The notes below the pieces were generated by a model, which saw only the letters and a list, made by a program, of their open reading frames with translations, was not told the DNA's origin and did not search any database. The translations under genes were made by a program, and so were the position numbers. 40,394 nucleotides of DNA from JANPPS01 sp964242575 (GTDB lineage: Bacteria > Pseudomonadota > Alphaproteobacteria > Acetobacterales > Acetobacteraceae): positions 1 through 40,394 of the forward strand of contig CAXTCN010000040.1 in NCBI GenBank assembly GCA_964242575.1. The letters run 5' to 3'. Every line of letters begins with the position of its first letter. Within the stretch, counting starts at the first letter, position 1. This document shows, piece after piece, positions 15,609 through 24,065 of this stretch.

Positions 15609-16297
15609 AAACACTGACCACCATCGCCTTGGCCGCCATTCCCGCAATCGTCGCCATTACCCTGCACGAGGCCGCGCACGGCTATGCCGCGCTGGCACTG
15701 GGCGACGACACCGCACGGCAGCAGGGGCGGCTGTCGCTCAACCCGGTGCGGCACATCGACAACGTCGGCACGCTCATCCTGCCCGGGGTGCTGATCCTGA
15801 GCCAGATGCTGACCATCGGCCGGGTCGCGTTCCTGTTCGGCTGGGCGAAGCCGGTGCCGGTGTCGGCCTGGCGCTTCCGCGACCCGCGGCGCGGCATGAT
15901 GATCGTCGCGGCGGCCGGGCCGGGGATGAACTTCCTCCTTGCCTGGCTCGCGGCGCTGGCGTTGCACGGCAGCCAGCACGTGCCCGGCCAGGCCGGCAGC
16001 CTGCTGGACGGCTTCCTGCAACTGTTCATCCTGTCCAATTTGGTGCTCGGCCTGTTCAACCTGTTGCCGATCCCGCCGTTGGACGGCGGGCGCATCGTCG
16101 TGGGCCTGCTGCCGGAGCGCGCCGCCATGGCCTATGCGCAGATGGAGCGCGCCGGCATCGTCGTGGTCCTGCTGGTGGTGTTCCTGCTGCCGTTGCTGCT
16201 GGCGGAGTTCGGCATCCGCTGGAACCCGGTCGGCGAGGCGCTGGAGCGCATCATCCCTTGGGCATTCGGCGTGGTTTACTGGGCGGCCGGGCTGTGA
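15602..16297 (+). CDS. Site-2 protease family protein (M50 metalloprotease)
   Basis: Polytopic membrane metalloprotease of 231 residues. The zinc site HEAAH (22-26) lies in the first TM helix, and the third ligand region is NLLPIPPLDGG (153-163, D161). There are about five to six hydrophobic helices. No PDZ domain is present, so it belongs to the short Sll0528/YdiL-like branch rather than RseP. The start ATG 15602 overlaps the end of nagZ. The stop overlaps the GTG of scpA (GTGA). The substrate is unknown; M50 proteins cleave membrane-embedded anchors or signal-peptide remnants. Confidence 0.92.
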   Translation: MLETLTTIALAAIPAIVAITLHEAAHGYAALALGDDTARQQGRLSLNPVRHIDNVGTLILPGVLILSQMLTIGRVAFLFGWAKPVPVSAWRFRDPRRGMMIVAAAGPGMNFLLAWLAALALHGSQHVPGQAGSLLDGFLQLFILSNLVLGLFNLLPIPPLDGGRIVVGLLPERAAMAYAQMERAGIVVVLLVVFLLPLLLAEFGIRWNPVGEALERIIPWAFGVVYWAAGL

Positions 16298-16998
16298 CGG
16301 ATCCGAAGCTGATGCTGCGCCTGGACGGCTTCGAGGGTCCGATGGACCTGTTGCTGGACCTGGCGCAGCGGCAGAAGCTCGACCTCGCGCGCATCTCCAT
16401 CCTGTCATTGGTGGACCAGTACCTCGACATCGTGACGGAGGTGCGTCTGGAGCTTGCGGCCGACTGGCTGGTGATGGCCGCCTGGCTCGCCTGGCTCAAG
16501 TCCCGGCTGCTGCTGCCGGACGCCGGACCGGCCGACGAGGCGGAGCTTGCCGCCGGGGCGCTCGCCTCCCGCCTTCTGGACCTGCAAGCGGCCCGTGCCG
16601 CGACCGGGTGGCTGGATGCGCAGCCGCAACTCGGCCGCGACGTGTTCCCCCGCGGCGCGCCTGAGAGCTTCGTGGCGGTGGACCGCACCGGCGTGTCGGC
16701 CACGCTGCCGGGCCTGCTGCGCGCCTACATCTTGGCCCGGGGCCGCGCCGCCCCGTACCGGCCCGGCCGTCCCGCGTTCTGGACCCTGGGCGACGCCCTG
16801 GCCCGGCTCACGGCCATGCTCGGCCCCCGCCCGGCCTGGACCCGCCTTGAGGAGTTCCTGCCGCGTGCTGAGCAGCCGTTGCAGCGCCGGGTCGCGCTGG
16901 CGAGCACCCTGCTGGCCGGGCTTGAGCTGGAGCGCGACGGCCGGGCGGAACTGCGGCAGGACCGGCCGTTCGGCGTCATCCACCTGCGTCCCGCGTGA
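16294..16998 (+). CDS. scpA: Segregation and condensation protein A
   Basis: Kleisin subunit of the SMC-ScpAB complex, 234 residues. The typical N-terminal LRLDGFEGPMDLLLDLAQRQKLDLARISI block binds the SMC neck. The middle (about 85-160) is variable. The C-terminal winged helix (about 165-234, ending RPFGVIHLRPA) contacts the SMC head. I chose GTG 16294, coupled by GTGA to the preceding stop; an ATG at 16312 would remove six residues. The stop overlaps the GTG of scpB in the same way. The SMC gene itself is not in the window. Confidence 0.94.
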   Translation: MTDPKLMLRLDGFEGPMDLLLDLAQRQKLDLARISILSLVDQYLDIVTEVRLELAADWLVMAAWLAWLKSRLLLPDAGPADEAELAAGALASRLLDLQAARAATGWLDAQPQLGRDVFPRGAPESFVAVDRTGVSATLPGLLRAYILARGRAAPYRPGRPAFWTLGDALARLTAMLGPRPAWTRLEEFLPRAEQPLQRRVALASTLLAGLELERDGRAELRQDRPFGVIHLRPA

Positions 16999-17525
16999 CC
17001 GACTCGATGCGTCTAGTGGAGGCGCTGTTGTTCGCCAGCGCCGAGCCGGTCGGCGTCGCCGCCATCGCCCGCGCGCTGCCGGACGACACGGACGCGGAGC
17101 CGGTGCTGCACGCGCTCTGCGACCACTACGCCGGCCGTGGCGTGCAATTGGTGGAGGTGGCCGGGGGCTGGATGTTCCGCACCGCCCCGGACCTCGCGCC
17201 GCAGCTCACCCGCGTCGTGGCCCGGCCCCGCCGACTGCCGCGCGCGGCGATGGAGGCGCTGGCGGTTATCGCCTACCACCAGCCCGCGACCCGCACCGAC
17301 ATTGAGGACATCCGCGGCGTGAGCCTGGGCCAGGCGGTGATGGACGCCTTGCTGGAGGCCGGGCTGATTGAGCCGCGCGGGCGCAAGGATGCGCCGGGCC
17401 GCCCGACGCTGTGGGTCACGACATCAGCGTTCCTGGCGCAGTTCGGTCTCAACACCCTGCGCGACCTGCCGCGGCGAGAGGACCTGGTGCGGGACGGATC
17501 GCCGGCTGGCGGTCCCCACATATAG
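16995..17525 (+). CDS. scpB: Segregation and condensation protein B
   Basis: Protein of 176 residues with two tandem winged-helix domains, which dimerises and binds ScpA in the condensin complex. Recognisable blocks are RLVEALLFASAEPV at the N-terminus, MEALAVIAYHQPATRTDIEDIRG in the second wing and the end block GLIEPRGRKDAPGRPTLWVTT. Its GTG start overlaps the scpA stop, so the two partners are made by coupled translation. The next gene, tatB, begins 73 bp downstream; the gap is too small for a tatA gene. Confidence 0.94.
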   Translation: MTDSMRLVEALLFASAEPVGVAAIARALPDDTDAEPVLHALCDHYAGRGVQLVEVAGGWMFRTAPDLAPQLTRVVARPRRLPRAAMEALAVIAYHQPATRTDIEDIRGVSLGQAVMDALLEAGLIEPRGRKDAPGRPTLWVTTSAFLAQFGLNTLRDLPRREDLVRDGSPAGGPHI

Positions 17526-17598
17526 CCCCCTAGCATCGCCCCCGTTTCCGAACCACGTTCCAGCGTGCTACCACACTGGCGGAGGGTCGCTTACCACT

Positions 17599-18117
17599 AT
17601 GTTCGATCTAGCTTGGTCCGAAATCGCGCTGATTGGCGTGGTCGCACTGATTGCGATCGGGCCGAAGGACCTGCCCGTCGCGATCAAGGCCGTCGCGGAG
17701 ATGATGAAAAAAGCCCGGCGCATGGCGTCCGAGTTCCAAGGGCACGTCGATGAGATGGTGCGCGAGGCCAACCTGCATGATGTGCGGGACCAGTTCAACG
17801 ATATCCGCAACCTCGACATCAAGGGCAAAATCCTGAATGCGGTGGACAGCGACGGCTCGCTTCAACGCACGGTGAACAGCAGCCTGAACACCCCGCCCTA
17901 CACGCCGCCGCCAGCGCCATTGCCCGAGGTCACGGTGCCTGCGCACGAGCCGCAGGGGACTCCGGACGCGCTGGCCGGGCTGGCGCATGTGCCGGAGCCG
18001 ACAGCGCCGGCCGCCCCGGCGCCGCCGGCCATGATCCCGCCCGACGTCGTTCCCACGGCTCCGGCGCCCGCCTTCATCCCGCCTGCCGAGGCTGTGCGCC
18101 CCGCGCCGCACGCCTGA
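17599..18117 (+). CDS. tatB: Sec-independent translocase subunit TatB
   Basis: Tat protein-export component of 172 residues. An N-terminal TM helix (about 5-21) is followed by the GPKDLP hinge and an amphipathic helix with MMKKARRMASEF. A long Pro/Ala-rich tail (about 95-172) is usual for alphaproteobacterial TatB and too long for TatA. I start at ATG 17599; GGAGGG at 17581-17586 lies 12 nt upstream, rather far. tatC follows after 18 bp. No TatA-like frame is found upstream or downstream, so TatA must be encoded elsewhere or this protein has a broader role. Confidence 0.93.
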   Translation: MFDLAWSEIALIGVVALIAIGPKDLPVAIKAVAEMMKKARRMASEFQGHVDEMVREANLHDVRDQFNDIRNLDIKGKILNAVDSDGSLQRTVNSSLNTPPYTPPPAPLPEVTVPAHEPQGTPDALAGLAHVPEPTAPAAPAPPAMIPPDVVPTAPAPAFIPPAEAVRPAPHA

Positions 18118-18135
18118 GCCTAAAGGACCGAACCA

Positions 18136-18918
18136 GTGGCTACGCCCAAAGAAGACATCATCGACGACAAGGCCATGCCGTTGCTCGACCACCTGATCGA
18201 GTTGCGCACCCGGCTGCTGTGGTCGATGGGCGCGTTCCTGGTCTGCTTCGGCATCTGCTACTACTTCAGCGGCGCAATTTACTCGTTCCTGGCGCAGCCG
18301 CTGGCCGACATCCTGGTCACCAAGACCGGCCAGAACCGCCGGTTGATTTTCACCGCGCTGTACGAGGCTTTTTTCACCTACCTCAAGGTCGCATTCTTCG
18401 GCGCGGCGTTCCTGAGCTTCCCGGTGATCGCGAGCCAGGTTTACATGTTCGTGGCGCCGGGCCTGTACCGGAGCGAGAAAAACGCGTTCCTGCCGTTCCT
18501 GCTGGCGACGCCGGTGCTGTTCGTGGGCGGCGCGGCGCTGGCCTACTACTTCGTGTTCCCGGCGGCGTGGACGTTCTTCCTGTCGTTCGAGTCCATAGAC
18601 GGTGGCGGCGGCTTGCCGGTGCAGCTTGAGGCCAAGGTCAGCGAGTACCTCGGCCTGGTCATGCGGCTTATTTTCGCGTTCGGCATTGCGTTCCAACTGC
18701 CGGTGCTGTTGACGTTGCTGGCCAAAGTCGGCATTATATCCTCGGCTGGGCTGAAGAAATACCGGCGCTATGCTTACGTCGGCATGTTCATCATCGCCGC
18801 GATTATTACCCCGCCCGACGTCATCACCCAAACTGGCCTCGCGATCCCGCTCATCATACTCTATGAAATTTCGATTCTTACCGCTGGCTGGGTCGAGACT
18901 AAGCCGGTGGATGATTAG
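18136..18918 (+). CDS. tatC: Sec-independent translocase subunit TatC
   Basis: Polytopic Tat receptor of 260 residues with six TM helices. It binds the twin-arginine signal peptide together with TatB. Family blocks are present: PLLDHLIELRTRLL at the N-terminus, the periplasmic loop FVAPGLYRSEKNAFLPFL and RRYAYVGMFIIAAIITPPD before the last helices. The start is GTG 18136, with AAAGGA about 9 nt upstream. The stop TAG shares one base with the GTG of serS. Confidence 0.96.
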   Translation: MATPKEDIIDDKAMPLLDHLIELRTRLLWSMGAFLVCFGICYYFSGAIYSFLAQPLADILVTKTGQNRRLIFTALYEAFFTYLKVAFFGAAFLSFPVIASQVYMFVAPGLYRSEKNAFLPFLLATPVLFVGGAALAYYFVFPAAWTFFLSFESIDGGGGLPVQLEAKVSEYLGLVMRLIFAFGIAFQLPVLLTLLAKVGIISSAGLKKYRRYAYVGMFIIAAIITPPDVITQTGLAIPLIILYEISILTAGWVETKPVDD

Positions 18919-20186
18919 TGCATGACCTTCGCGCGCTCCGCGCCGATCCCGCCGGCTTCGACGCTGCCATGGCCCGGCGCGGCATCGCCCCGCTGGCGGA
19001 CCGGTTGCTGGCGGTGGACACGGAGCGCCGCGCTGCCCTGACGACGGCGCAGGAACGGCAGGCCCGCCGCAATGCCTTGGCCAAACAGGCCGGCGCGGGC
19101 CGCCGCACCGGCGCCGACACCTCCACGATCGAGGCCGAGGCAACAACGCTCCGGGACGAGATGGCAGCGCTTGAGGCCCGTGCCGAGGCGCTGGACGCCG
19201 CCATCCGCACCGAGCTTGAGGCGCTGCCCAACCTGCTGGACCCCGATGTGCCGGACGGCGTGGACGAGACCGCGAACGTGGTGCTGAAACAATCCGGCGA
19301 GCTTCGCCCCTTCGAGGCCAAGCCGCGCGAGCACTTCGAGCTGGGCGAGGCGCTGGGCCTCATGGACTTCGAGCGCGCCGCCCGCATGGCCGGCAGCCGC
19401 TTCACCATCCTCCGCGGCCCACTCGCGCGGCTGGAGCGCGCGCTCGGCCAGTTCATGCTAGACCTGCACACCACTCAGCACGGCTACGAAGAGGTGCAGG
19501 TGCCGTTGCTGGTGAACGATGCCGCCGCGTATGGCACGGACAAGCTGCCGAAATTCGCCGGCGACCTGTTCCGTACCACCGACGACCGCTGGCTGATCCC
19601 CACCGCTGAGGTGCCGCTCACTAGCTTGGTCATGGACGAAATCGTGCCCGAGGCGCAGTTGCCGCTGCGCTTCACGGCCTTGTCCGAGTGCTTCCGCTCC
19701 GAAGCCGGGTCCGCCGGGCGGGACACGCGCGGCATGTTGCGCCAGCACCAGTTCCGCAAGGTGGAGCTGGTCAGCGTCACCCACCCGGACCACAGCGAGG
19801 CCGAGCACGAGCGCATGACGGCCTGCGCTGAGGCGGTGCTGGAGGCGTTGGGCCTGCCATACCGCCGCGTGCTGCTGTGCGCCGGGGACACCGGTTTCGG
19901 CGCGGTCAAGACCTATGACCTAGAGGTATGGCTGCCGGGGCAGGGGGCGTGGCGGGAGATCAGCTCGTGTTCCAACACCCGGGCGTTCCAGGCCCGGCGC
20001 ATGAACGCCCGCCTGCGCGGCGCGGACGGCAAGGCGGCCGGGTTCGTGCACACGCTGAACGGCTCCGGCGTCGCGGTGGGCCGCGCGCTGATCGCTGTCA
20101 TGGAGACTTACCAATTGCCGGACGGCGGCATTGCCGTACCAGACGTGTTGCGCCCCTACATGGGCGGCTTGGAGCGCGTGGGCTAA
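18918..20186 (+). CDS. serS: Seryl-tRNA synthetase
   Basis: Class II aminoacyl-tRNA synthetase of 422 residues. An N-terminal coiled-coil arm (about 25-105), rich in Ala, Glu and Arg, reaches the tRNA-Ser variable arm. Motif 2 is CFRSEAGSAGRDTRGMLRQHQF and motif 3 is GSGVAVGRALIAVMETYQ. The ISSCSNTRAFQARRM segment is typical of SerRS. The start is GTG 18918 directly on the tatC stop. The TAA at 20184-20186 overlaps the stop of the opposing DUF815 gene. Confidence 0.97.
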   Translation: MHDLRALRADPAGFDAAMARRGIAPLADRLLAVDTERRAALTTAQERQARRNALAKQAGAGRRTGADTSTIEAEATTLRDEMAALEARAEALDAAIRTELEALPNLLDPDVPDGVDETANVVLKQSGELRPFEAKPREHFELGEALGLMDFERAARMAGSRFTILRGPLARLERALGQFMLDLHTTQHGYEEVQVPLLVNDAAAYGTDKLPKFAGDLFRTTDDRWLIPTAEVPLTSLVMDEIVPEAQLPLRFTALSECFRSEAGSAGRDTRGMLRQHQFRKVELVSVTHPDHSEAEHERMTACAEAVLEALGLPYRRVLLCAGDTGFGAVKTYDLEVWLPGQGAWREISSCSNTRAFQARRMNARLRGADGKAAGFVHTLNGSGVAVGRALIAVMETYQLPDGGIAVPDVLRPYMGGLERVG

Positions 20187-21022
20187 GCTGCCACCCCTAG
20201 CCGTCCAGCCATGTCCTGGATAAACTGCCACGCCACCCGCCCGGACCGCGCGCCCCGCGTCACCGACCACTCGTTGGCCGCGGCGTGCAGCTCGTCTCGG
20301 CCGATCGGCAGGCGGTAGGCGTCCGCGTAACTCTCCACCATCGCCCGGAACGCCTCCTGGTCGCAGTTGTGGAAGCCGATCCACAGGCCGAACCGGTCAG
20401 ACAACGAGACCTTCTCCTCGGTCGCTTCGGACGGGTTGATCGCGGTGGCGCGCTCGTTCTCGATCATGTCGCGCGGCATGAGGTGCCGGCGGTTGCTGGT
20501 GGCGTAGAACAGCACGTTGGCCGGCCGGCCCTCGATCCCGCCGTCCAGCACGGATTTCAGCGCCTTGTAGTCCGAGTCCTCCCGCTCGAAGCTGAGGTCG
20601 TCGCACAAGATCAGGCAGCGCCGCTCCTGGCCGCGCAGATGGTTCAGCAGGTCCGGCAACGTGCGGATGTCCTCACGGTGGATTTCGATCAACGCCAGCG
20701 CCCCGGCCGTCTCCGCGTTGGCGCTGGCATGGGCGGCCTTCACCAAGCTTGACTTGCCCATGCCCCGCGCGCCCCACAGCATGGCGTTGTTGGCCGGCAG
20801 TCCCTGCGCGAACCGCCGCGTGTTCTCCAGCAGCAGCCGCTTCTGCCGGTCCACCCCGTGCAACAGCCCGATCTCGACGCGGGACACCTGCGGCACCGGT
20901 TCCAGCCGCCCCCGCGCGGGATGCCACACGAACGCGTCGGCGCCTTGCAGGTCCGGGCGGCCCGGCAGCGGCGGCGCCAGGCGTTCCAACGCCTCGGCGA
21001 TGCGGGTCAGCAAATCTTGCAT
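20183..21022 (-). CDS. DUF815-family AAA+ ATPase
   Basis: P-loop ATPase of 279 residues. I start at ATG 21022 (MQDLLTRIAE), with AGGA about 8 nt upstream; the frame from 21058 has no such site. Walker A is GARGMGKSS (84-92), Walker B is LILCDDLSF (137-145) and a sensor-like YATSNRRHLMP follows. This family is widespread in alphaproteobacteria next to serS/tat or yajC. Its biochemical role is not established; some members are annotated simply as ATP-binding. The gene is convergent with serS, with stops overlapping by 3-4 bp, and divergent from yajC, 85 bp away. Confidence 0.9.
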   Translation of the reverse strand: MQDLLTRIAEALERLAPPLPGRPDLQGADAFVWHPARGRLEPVPQVSRVEIGLLHGVDRQKRLLLENTRRFAQGLPANNAMLWGARGMGKSSLVKAAHASANAETAGALALIEIHREDIRTLPDLLNHLRGQERRCLILCDDLSFEREDSDYKALKSVLDGGIEGRPANVLFYATSNRRHLMPRDMIENERATAINPSEATEEKVSLSDRFGLWIGFHNCDQEAFRAMVESYADAYRLPIGRDELHAAANEWSVTRGARSGRVAWQFIQDMAGRLGVAA

Positions 21023-21107
21023 TGCGGTTCCTGGGTCCTCCGGACGGGTTGACGGCACGGGCGGCCAAACTATGGTCCGCCCGCATCAACGACAAGCCAG
21101 GACCGCC

Positions 21108-21443
21108 ATGTTCATCTCCCCCGCCCACGCCCAGGACCTCCAGGGCATCCTGGGCCCGGTCAGCCAGTTCCTGCCGCTCGTCCTGATTTTCGGCGTGTTC
21201 TACTTCCTGCTGATTCGCCCGCAGCAGACCCGAGCCAAGCAGATGAAGGCCATGCTGGCGGCGTTGCGCCGGGGCGACCGCGTGGTGACGGCGGGCGGCA
21301 TTCTTGCCACGGTGCAGAAGGTGAAAGAGGGTTCGGACGAGATCGAGGTCGAAATCGCGCCGAACGTGCGGGTGACGGTGTTGCGCGACACGATAACGTC
21401 GGTGTTGAAGCCGGTCGTGGCGAACGACACGAAGCCCGCGTAA
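21108..21443 (+). CDS. yajC: Preprotein translocase accessory subunit YajC
   Basis: Small membrane protein of 111 residues that joins the SecDF-YajC complex. It begins MFISPAHAQ and has one TM helix (about 20-36, FLPLVLIFGVFYFLLIRP) followed by QQTRAKQMKAM and the cytoplasmic beta-rich GDRVVTAGGILATV block. The ATG at 21108 is preceded by CAGGA with about 6 nt spacing. In many alphaproteobacteria secD and secF follow immediately. Here an unrelated acyltransferase gene starts 10 bp after the stop. Confidence 0.95.
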   Translation: MFISPAHAQDLQGILGPVSQFLPLVLIFGVFYFLLIRPQQTRAKQMKAMLAALRRGDRVVTAGGILATVQKVKEGSDEIEVEIAPNVRVTVLRDTITSVLKPVVANDTKPA

Positions 21444-21453
21444 GGCATTCCCC

Positions 21454-22563
21454 ATGAGCGCGGCCAGCGAGGCAAGCCTGCGTGAGTTGAAGTCGCTCAC
21501 GTCGCTGCGCGGCCTTGCGGCGATGGCCGTCGTCCTGCAGCACTTCTCGGCGACCGCGCAGGAGCACTGCCGGGTCACCATCCCGTCGCTGGTGCCGCAC
21601 GGCTATGTCGCGGTGGACCTGTTTTTCGTCCTGAGCGGCTTCATCATGTCCTACACGTATGCCGCCAGCTTCCGGGACCATGGGCTTAGCGCCTACGGCC
21701 CGTTCCTCGCGCGGCGGGTGGCCCGCATCGTGCCGCTCAACGTGGCCGTGCTGGTGGCGCTTGCCCTCGCTAGCTGGGCCAGCGTCCTGCTGGCCGGGCG
21801 CAACATCTTTTTCGACAGCCGCAACCTGGAGTTCGACTTCCTGGCCAACCTGCTGATGCTGCAAGGAATCGGCATCGGCCGGAACCTCAATGGCCCCTCA
21901 TGGTCGGTCAGCACCGAGTTCGCGGCCTACCTGCTGTTCCCGGCATTCGTCGCCGTGGTGCTGAGCGGGCGCATCCGTGCCCAGTATCCCGCCGCGCTTG
22001 CCGTCATTGCGCTGTGCTGGCTCGCGCTGATGCAGCCGCGGCTTGGCATGGCCGTCGAGGCTCCGCCCGGCTCCCTGGTGCGCTGCTTCGCCGAGTTTAT
22101 CCTGGGCATGGCGGCGTTCCGGCTGTTCCAGGTTCCGCGCGCCGTCGCTATCCTGCGGCGGGACAGCGTCACCATCGGCCTGTCACTGGCGGCGGCAGCG
22201 TCGCTCGTGGCCCGCTACGACCTGCCGGCCGTGTTGCTGTTCCCCTTGATCGTGGTCGCGTTCGCCGTGAATGAGGGGTTCGCCGCCCGTGTCATGCAGC
22301 TTCGGCTGTTCCACTTCCTGGGCGTGGTGTCGTTCTCGCTATACCTGCTGCATGGCCCGTTCCGGCCGTTGGAGCTGGGCCTGTTGCGCTGGCTAAGCCC
22401 GGAACCGGTCGGGCCAGTCGTCGCGCTGGCCTTCGCCTTCGTGGGCGCCTGCTCCGTCATCCCATTTGCCTGGTTGGCCTACGTCGCGGTCGAGCGGCCG
22501 GGGCGGGCGCTGGTGCGCTCAATGCTCAGCAGTCCCCGCGCCGCGCGCTCGCTGCCGTCCTGA
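21454..22563 (+). CDS. Acyltransferase 3 family membrane protein
   Basis: Polytopic OafA/YrhL-like acyltransferase of 369 residues with about ten TM helices. The catalytic His lies in RGLAAMAVVLQHFS near residue 31. The GYVAVDLFFVLSGFIMSY block and LNGPSWSVSTEF segment are family hallmarks. No C-terminal SGNH domain is present. These proteins acetylate or acylate surface sugars, lipid A/O-antigen or peptidoglycan; the target cannot be predicted. It is only 10 bp after yajC, so it may be read from the yajC promoter, and it converges with sodB across a strong hairpin. Confidence 0.9.
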   Translation: MSAASEASLRELKSLTSLRGLAAMAVVLQHFSATAQEHCRVTIPSLVPHGYVAVDLFFVLSGFIMSYTYAASFRDHGLSAYGPFLARRVARIVPLNVAVLVALALASWASVLLAGRNIFFDSRNLEFDFLANLLMLQGIGIGRNLNGPSWSVSTEFAAYLLFPAFVAVVLSGRIRAQYPAALAVIALCWLALMQPRLGMAVEAPPGSLVRCFAEFILGMAAFRLFQVPRAVAILRRDSVTIGLSLAAAASLVARYDLPAVLLFPLIVVAFAVNEGFAARVMQLRLFHFLGVVSFSLYLLHGPFRPLELGLLRWLSPEPVGPVVALAFAFVGACSVIPFAWLAYVAVERPGRALVRSMLSSPRAARSLPS

Positions 22564-22581
22564 CCTCGGCTCTGACGGCAG

Positions 22582-22614
22582 CCGGGCGTGGCCACGTTGC
22601 GGGGCCACGCCCGG
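22582..22614. terminator. Strong bidirectional hairpin between acyltransferase and sodB
   Basis: A perfect 12-bp stem CCGGGCGTGGCC / GGCCACGCCCGG with a 9-nt loop lies between the stops of the two converging genes. Being symmetric and in the right place, it probably terminates both transcripts. There is no long T-run. Confidence 0.7.
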
Positions 22615-22626
22615 ATAGGTGAGCCG

Positions 22627-23229
22627 CTACGCCAGCTTGCTGGCCGCGAACTCGTAGTTGGCCAGCTTGTCCAGCCAGTTGCCGACATAGTCCGGACGCC
22701 GGTTGCGGAAGTCCAGGTAGTAGCTGTGCTCCCACACGTCGCAGCCCAGCAGCGCCGTGCCCTCGCCAGTCGCCAGCGGGTTGGAGCCGTTCGGCGTCTT
22801 GGTCACCTTCAGCTTGCCGTCAGCGCCCTGCACCAGCCAGGCCCAGCCGGAGCCGAACTGCCCCACGGCCGCCGCCTTGAATGCGTCCTTGAACGCCTGC
22901 ACGCCGCCGAAATCCGCGTTGATCTTGCTCTCCAGCGCGCCGGGGATGCTGCCGCCCTGCGGCGACATATTCTGCCAGAACAGGATATGGTTCCAGTGTT
23001 GCCCGGCGTTGTTGAACACCGGCGCCATCTCGGCGTTGCCGTGCGCCATCGTCACGATCTCGTCCAGCGACTTGCCTTGCAGCGCCGGGTTTTTCTCCAC
23101 GAAGCCGTTCAGCGCGGTGACGTAGGCTTGGTGATGCTTGCCGTGATGCAGCTCCAGCGTTTCCTGGCACATGCCGGCGCCGGCCAGCGCGTCGTGGGAG
23201 TAGGGAAGGGTGGGAAGTTCGAACGCCAT
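22627..23229 (-). CDS. sodB: Superoxide dismutase, iron type
   Basis: Converts superoxide to oxygen and peroxide; 200 residues. I start at ATG 23229 (MAFELPTLPYS), with GAGG about 9 nt upstream; the frame from 23274 adds a non-family extension. Metal ligands are H28 (ELHHGKHH), H81 (QHWNHILFW), D164 and H168 (DVWEHSYY). Q77, in the position of the FeSOD active-site glutamine, favours iron over manganese. There is no signal peptide, so it is cytoplasmic. It is divergent from the squalene/phytoene synthase-like gene. Confidence 0.95.
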   Translation of the reverse strand: MAFELPTLPYSHDALAGAGMCQETLELHHGKHHQAYVTALNGFVEKNPALQGKSLDEIVTMAHGNAEMAPVFNNAGQHWNHILFWQNMSPQGGSIPGALESKINADFGGVQAFKDAFKAAAVGQFGSGWAWLVQGADGKLKVTKTPNGSNPLATGEGTALLGCDVWEHSYYLDFRNRRPDYVGNWLDKLANYEFAASKLA

Positions 23230-23339
23230 GGCTTTGGACCTCACAATGGTGGCGCAGAGTGGTCGCGCAGGCACCGTCCCTCGTCAAGGCTGCGCCCGGC
23301 CGCGTTGCGCATTTTGCCGCCCGCCGCCATCTGCCGGAC

Positions 23340-24065
23340 ATGCCTGAGCTGTCGCCGCTTGCCGCCCTGGTCCGCCGCCATGACCCGGACCGCTTCCTCA
23401 CTGCCCTATTCGCGGCGCCAGACCGGCGGGAGGCGCTGTTCACCCTGTACGCCTTCAACCACGAGCTGGCCCGCGCCCGTGAGATGGCGCGCGAGCCGAT
23501 GATGGCGCTGGTGCGCCTGCAATGGTGGCGGGAAGTGGTGGAGGGCGCCCGGCGCAGGCACGAGGTCGCCGGGCCGGTGGGGGACGCGCTGGACGCCGGC
23601 CAGTTGAGGGCCGCCGACCTGGAAGCCATGATCGCCGGGCGTGAGGCCGAGGCCGAGGGCATCCCCACCCTGGACGCCTGGCGCGAGTACGTGCTGGCCA
23701 CCGCCGGCGGGGTATCGGTCGCGGCCCTGGCCGCGCTGGGCGTGTCGGCGCCGGAAGAACCGGTGCGCGCATTGGGCGCGGCCTACGGCGCAGCCGGCAT
23801 CCTGCGCGCTGGCCCCGCCCTGGCCCGGCAGGGCCGCAGCCTGGTGCCGGACGAGCTTGAAGGCCAGCCTGACGCGCCGGAACGGCTCCGGCAGCAAGGC
23901 TTGGCTTGGCTGCATGAGGGTGCCCGCCCGTTGCCTCGTGCCGCCCGCCCCGCGGTGCTGGTGGCGGCCCTGGCACGGCGCGACCTTCGCCGGCGCGATC
24001 TGGCACCCATTCCGCGCGGCCTGGGCGACCGCTTAGCGGTGTTGCGGGCCAGCGTGCTGGGCTAG
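23340..24065 (+). CDS. Squalene/phytoene synthase-like protein lacking Asp motifs
   Basis: Isoprenoid-synthase-fold protein of 241 residues, starting at ATG 23340 (MPELSPLAAL). The hallmark LYAFNHELARAREMAREPMMALVRLQWWREVV block is intact, but the first DxxxD metal motif of true squalene/phytoene synthases is replaced by HELARARE. The second Asp-rich site is also absent (GILRAGPALARQGRSLVPDE). This matches the NDUFAF6-like branch, whose members in mitochondria help assemble complex I. The alphaproteobacterial homologues are usually annotated only as squalene/phytoene synthase family. Loss of catalysis is inferred from sequence. The stop shares a CTAG palindrome with the opposing gene. Confidence 0.85.
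   Translation: MPELSPLAALVRRHDPDRFLTALFAAPDRREALFTLYAFNHELARAREMAREPMMALVRLQWWREVVEGARRRHEVAGPVGDALDAGQLRAADLEAMIAGREAEAEGIPTLDAWREYVLATAGGVSVAALAALGVSAPEEPVRALGAAYGAAGILRAGPALARQGRSLVPDELEGQPDAPERLRQQGLAWLHEGARPLPRAARPAVLVAALARRDLRRRDLAPIPRGLGDRLAVLRASVLG

Noticed and set aside
17608..19146. 512-residue minus-strand open frame across tatB-tatC-serS
   Set aside because: Arg/His/Gln-rich mirror of three well-supported genes.
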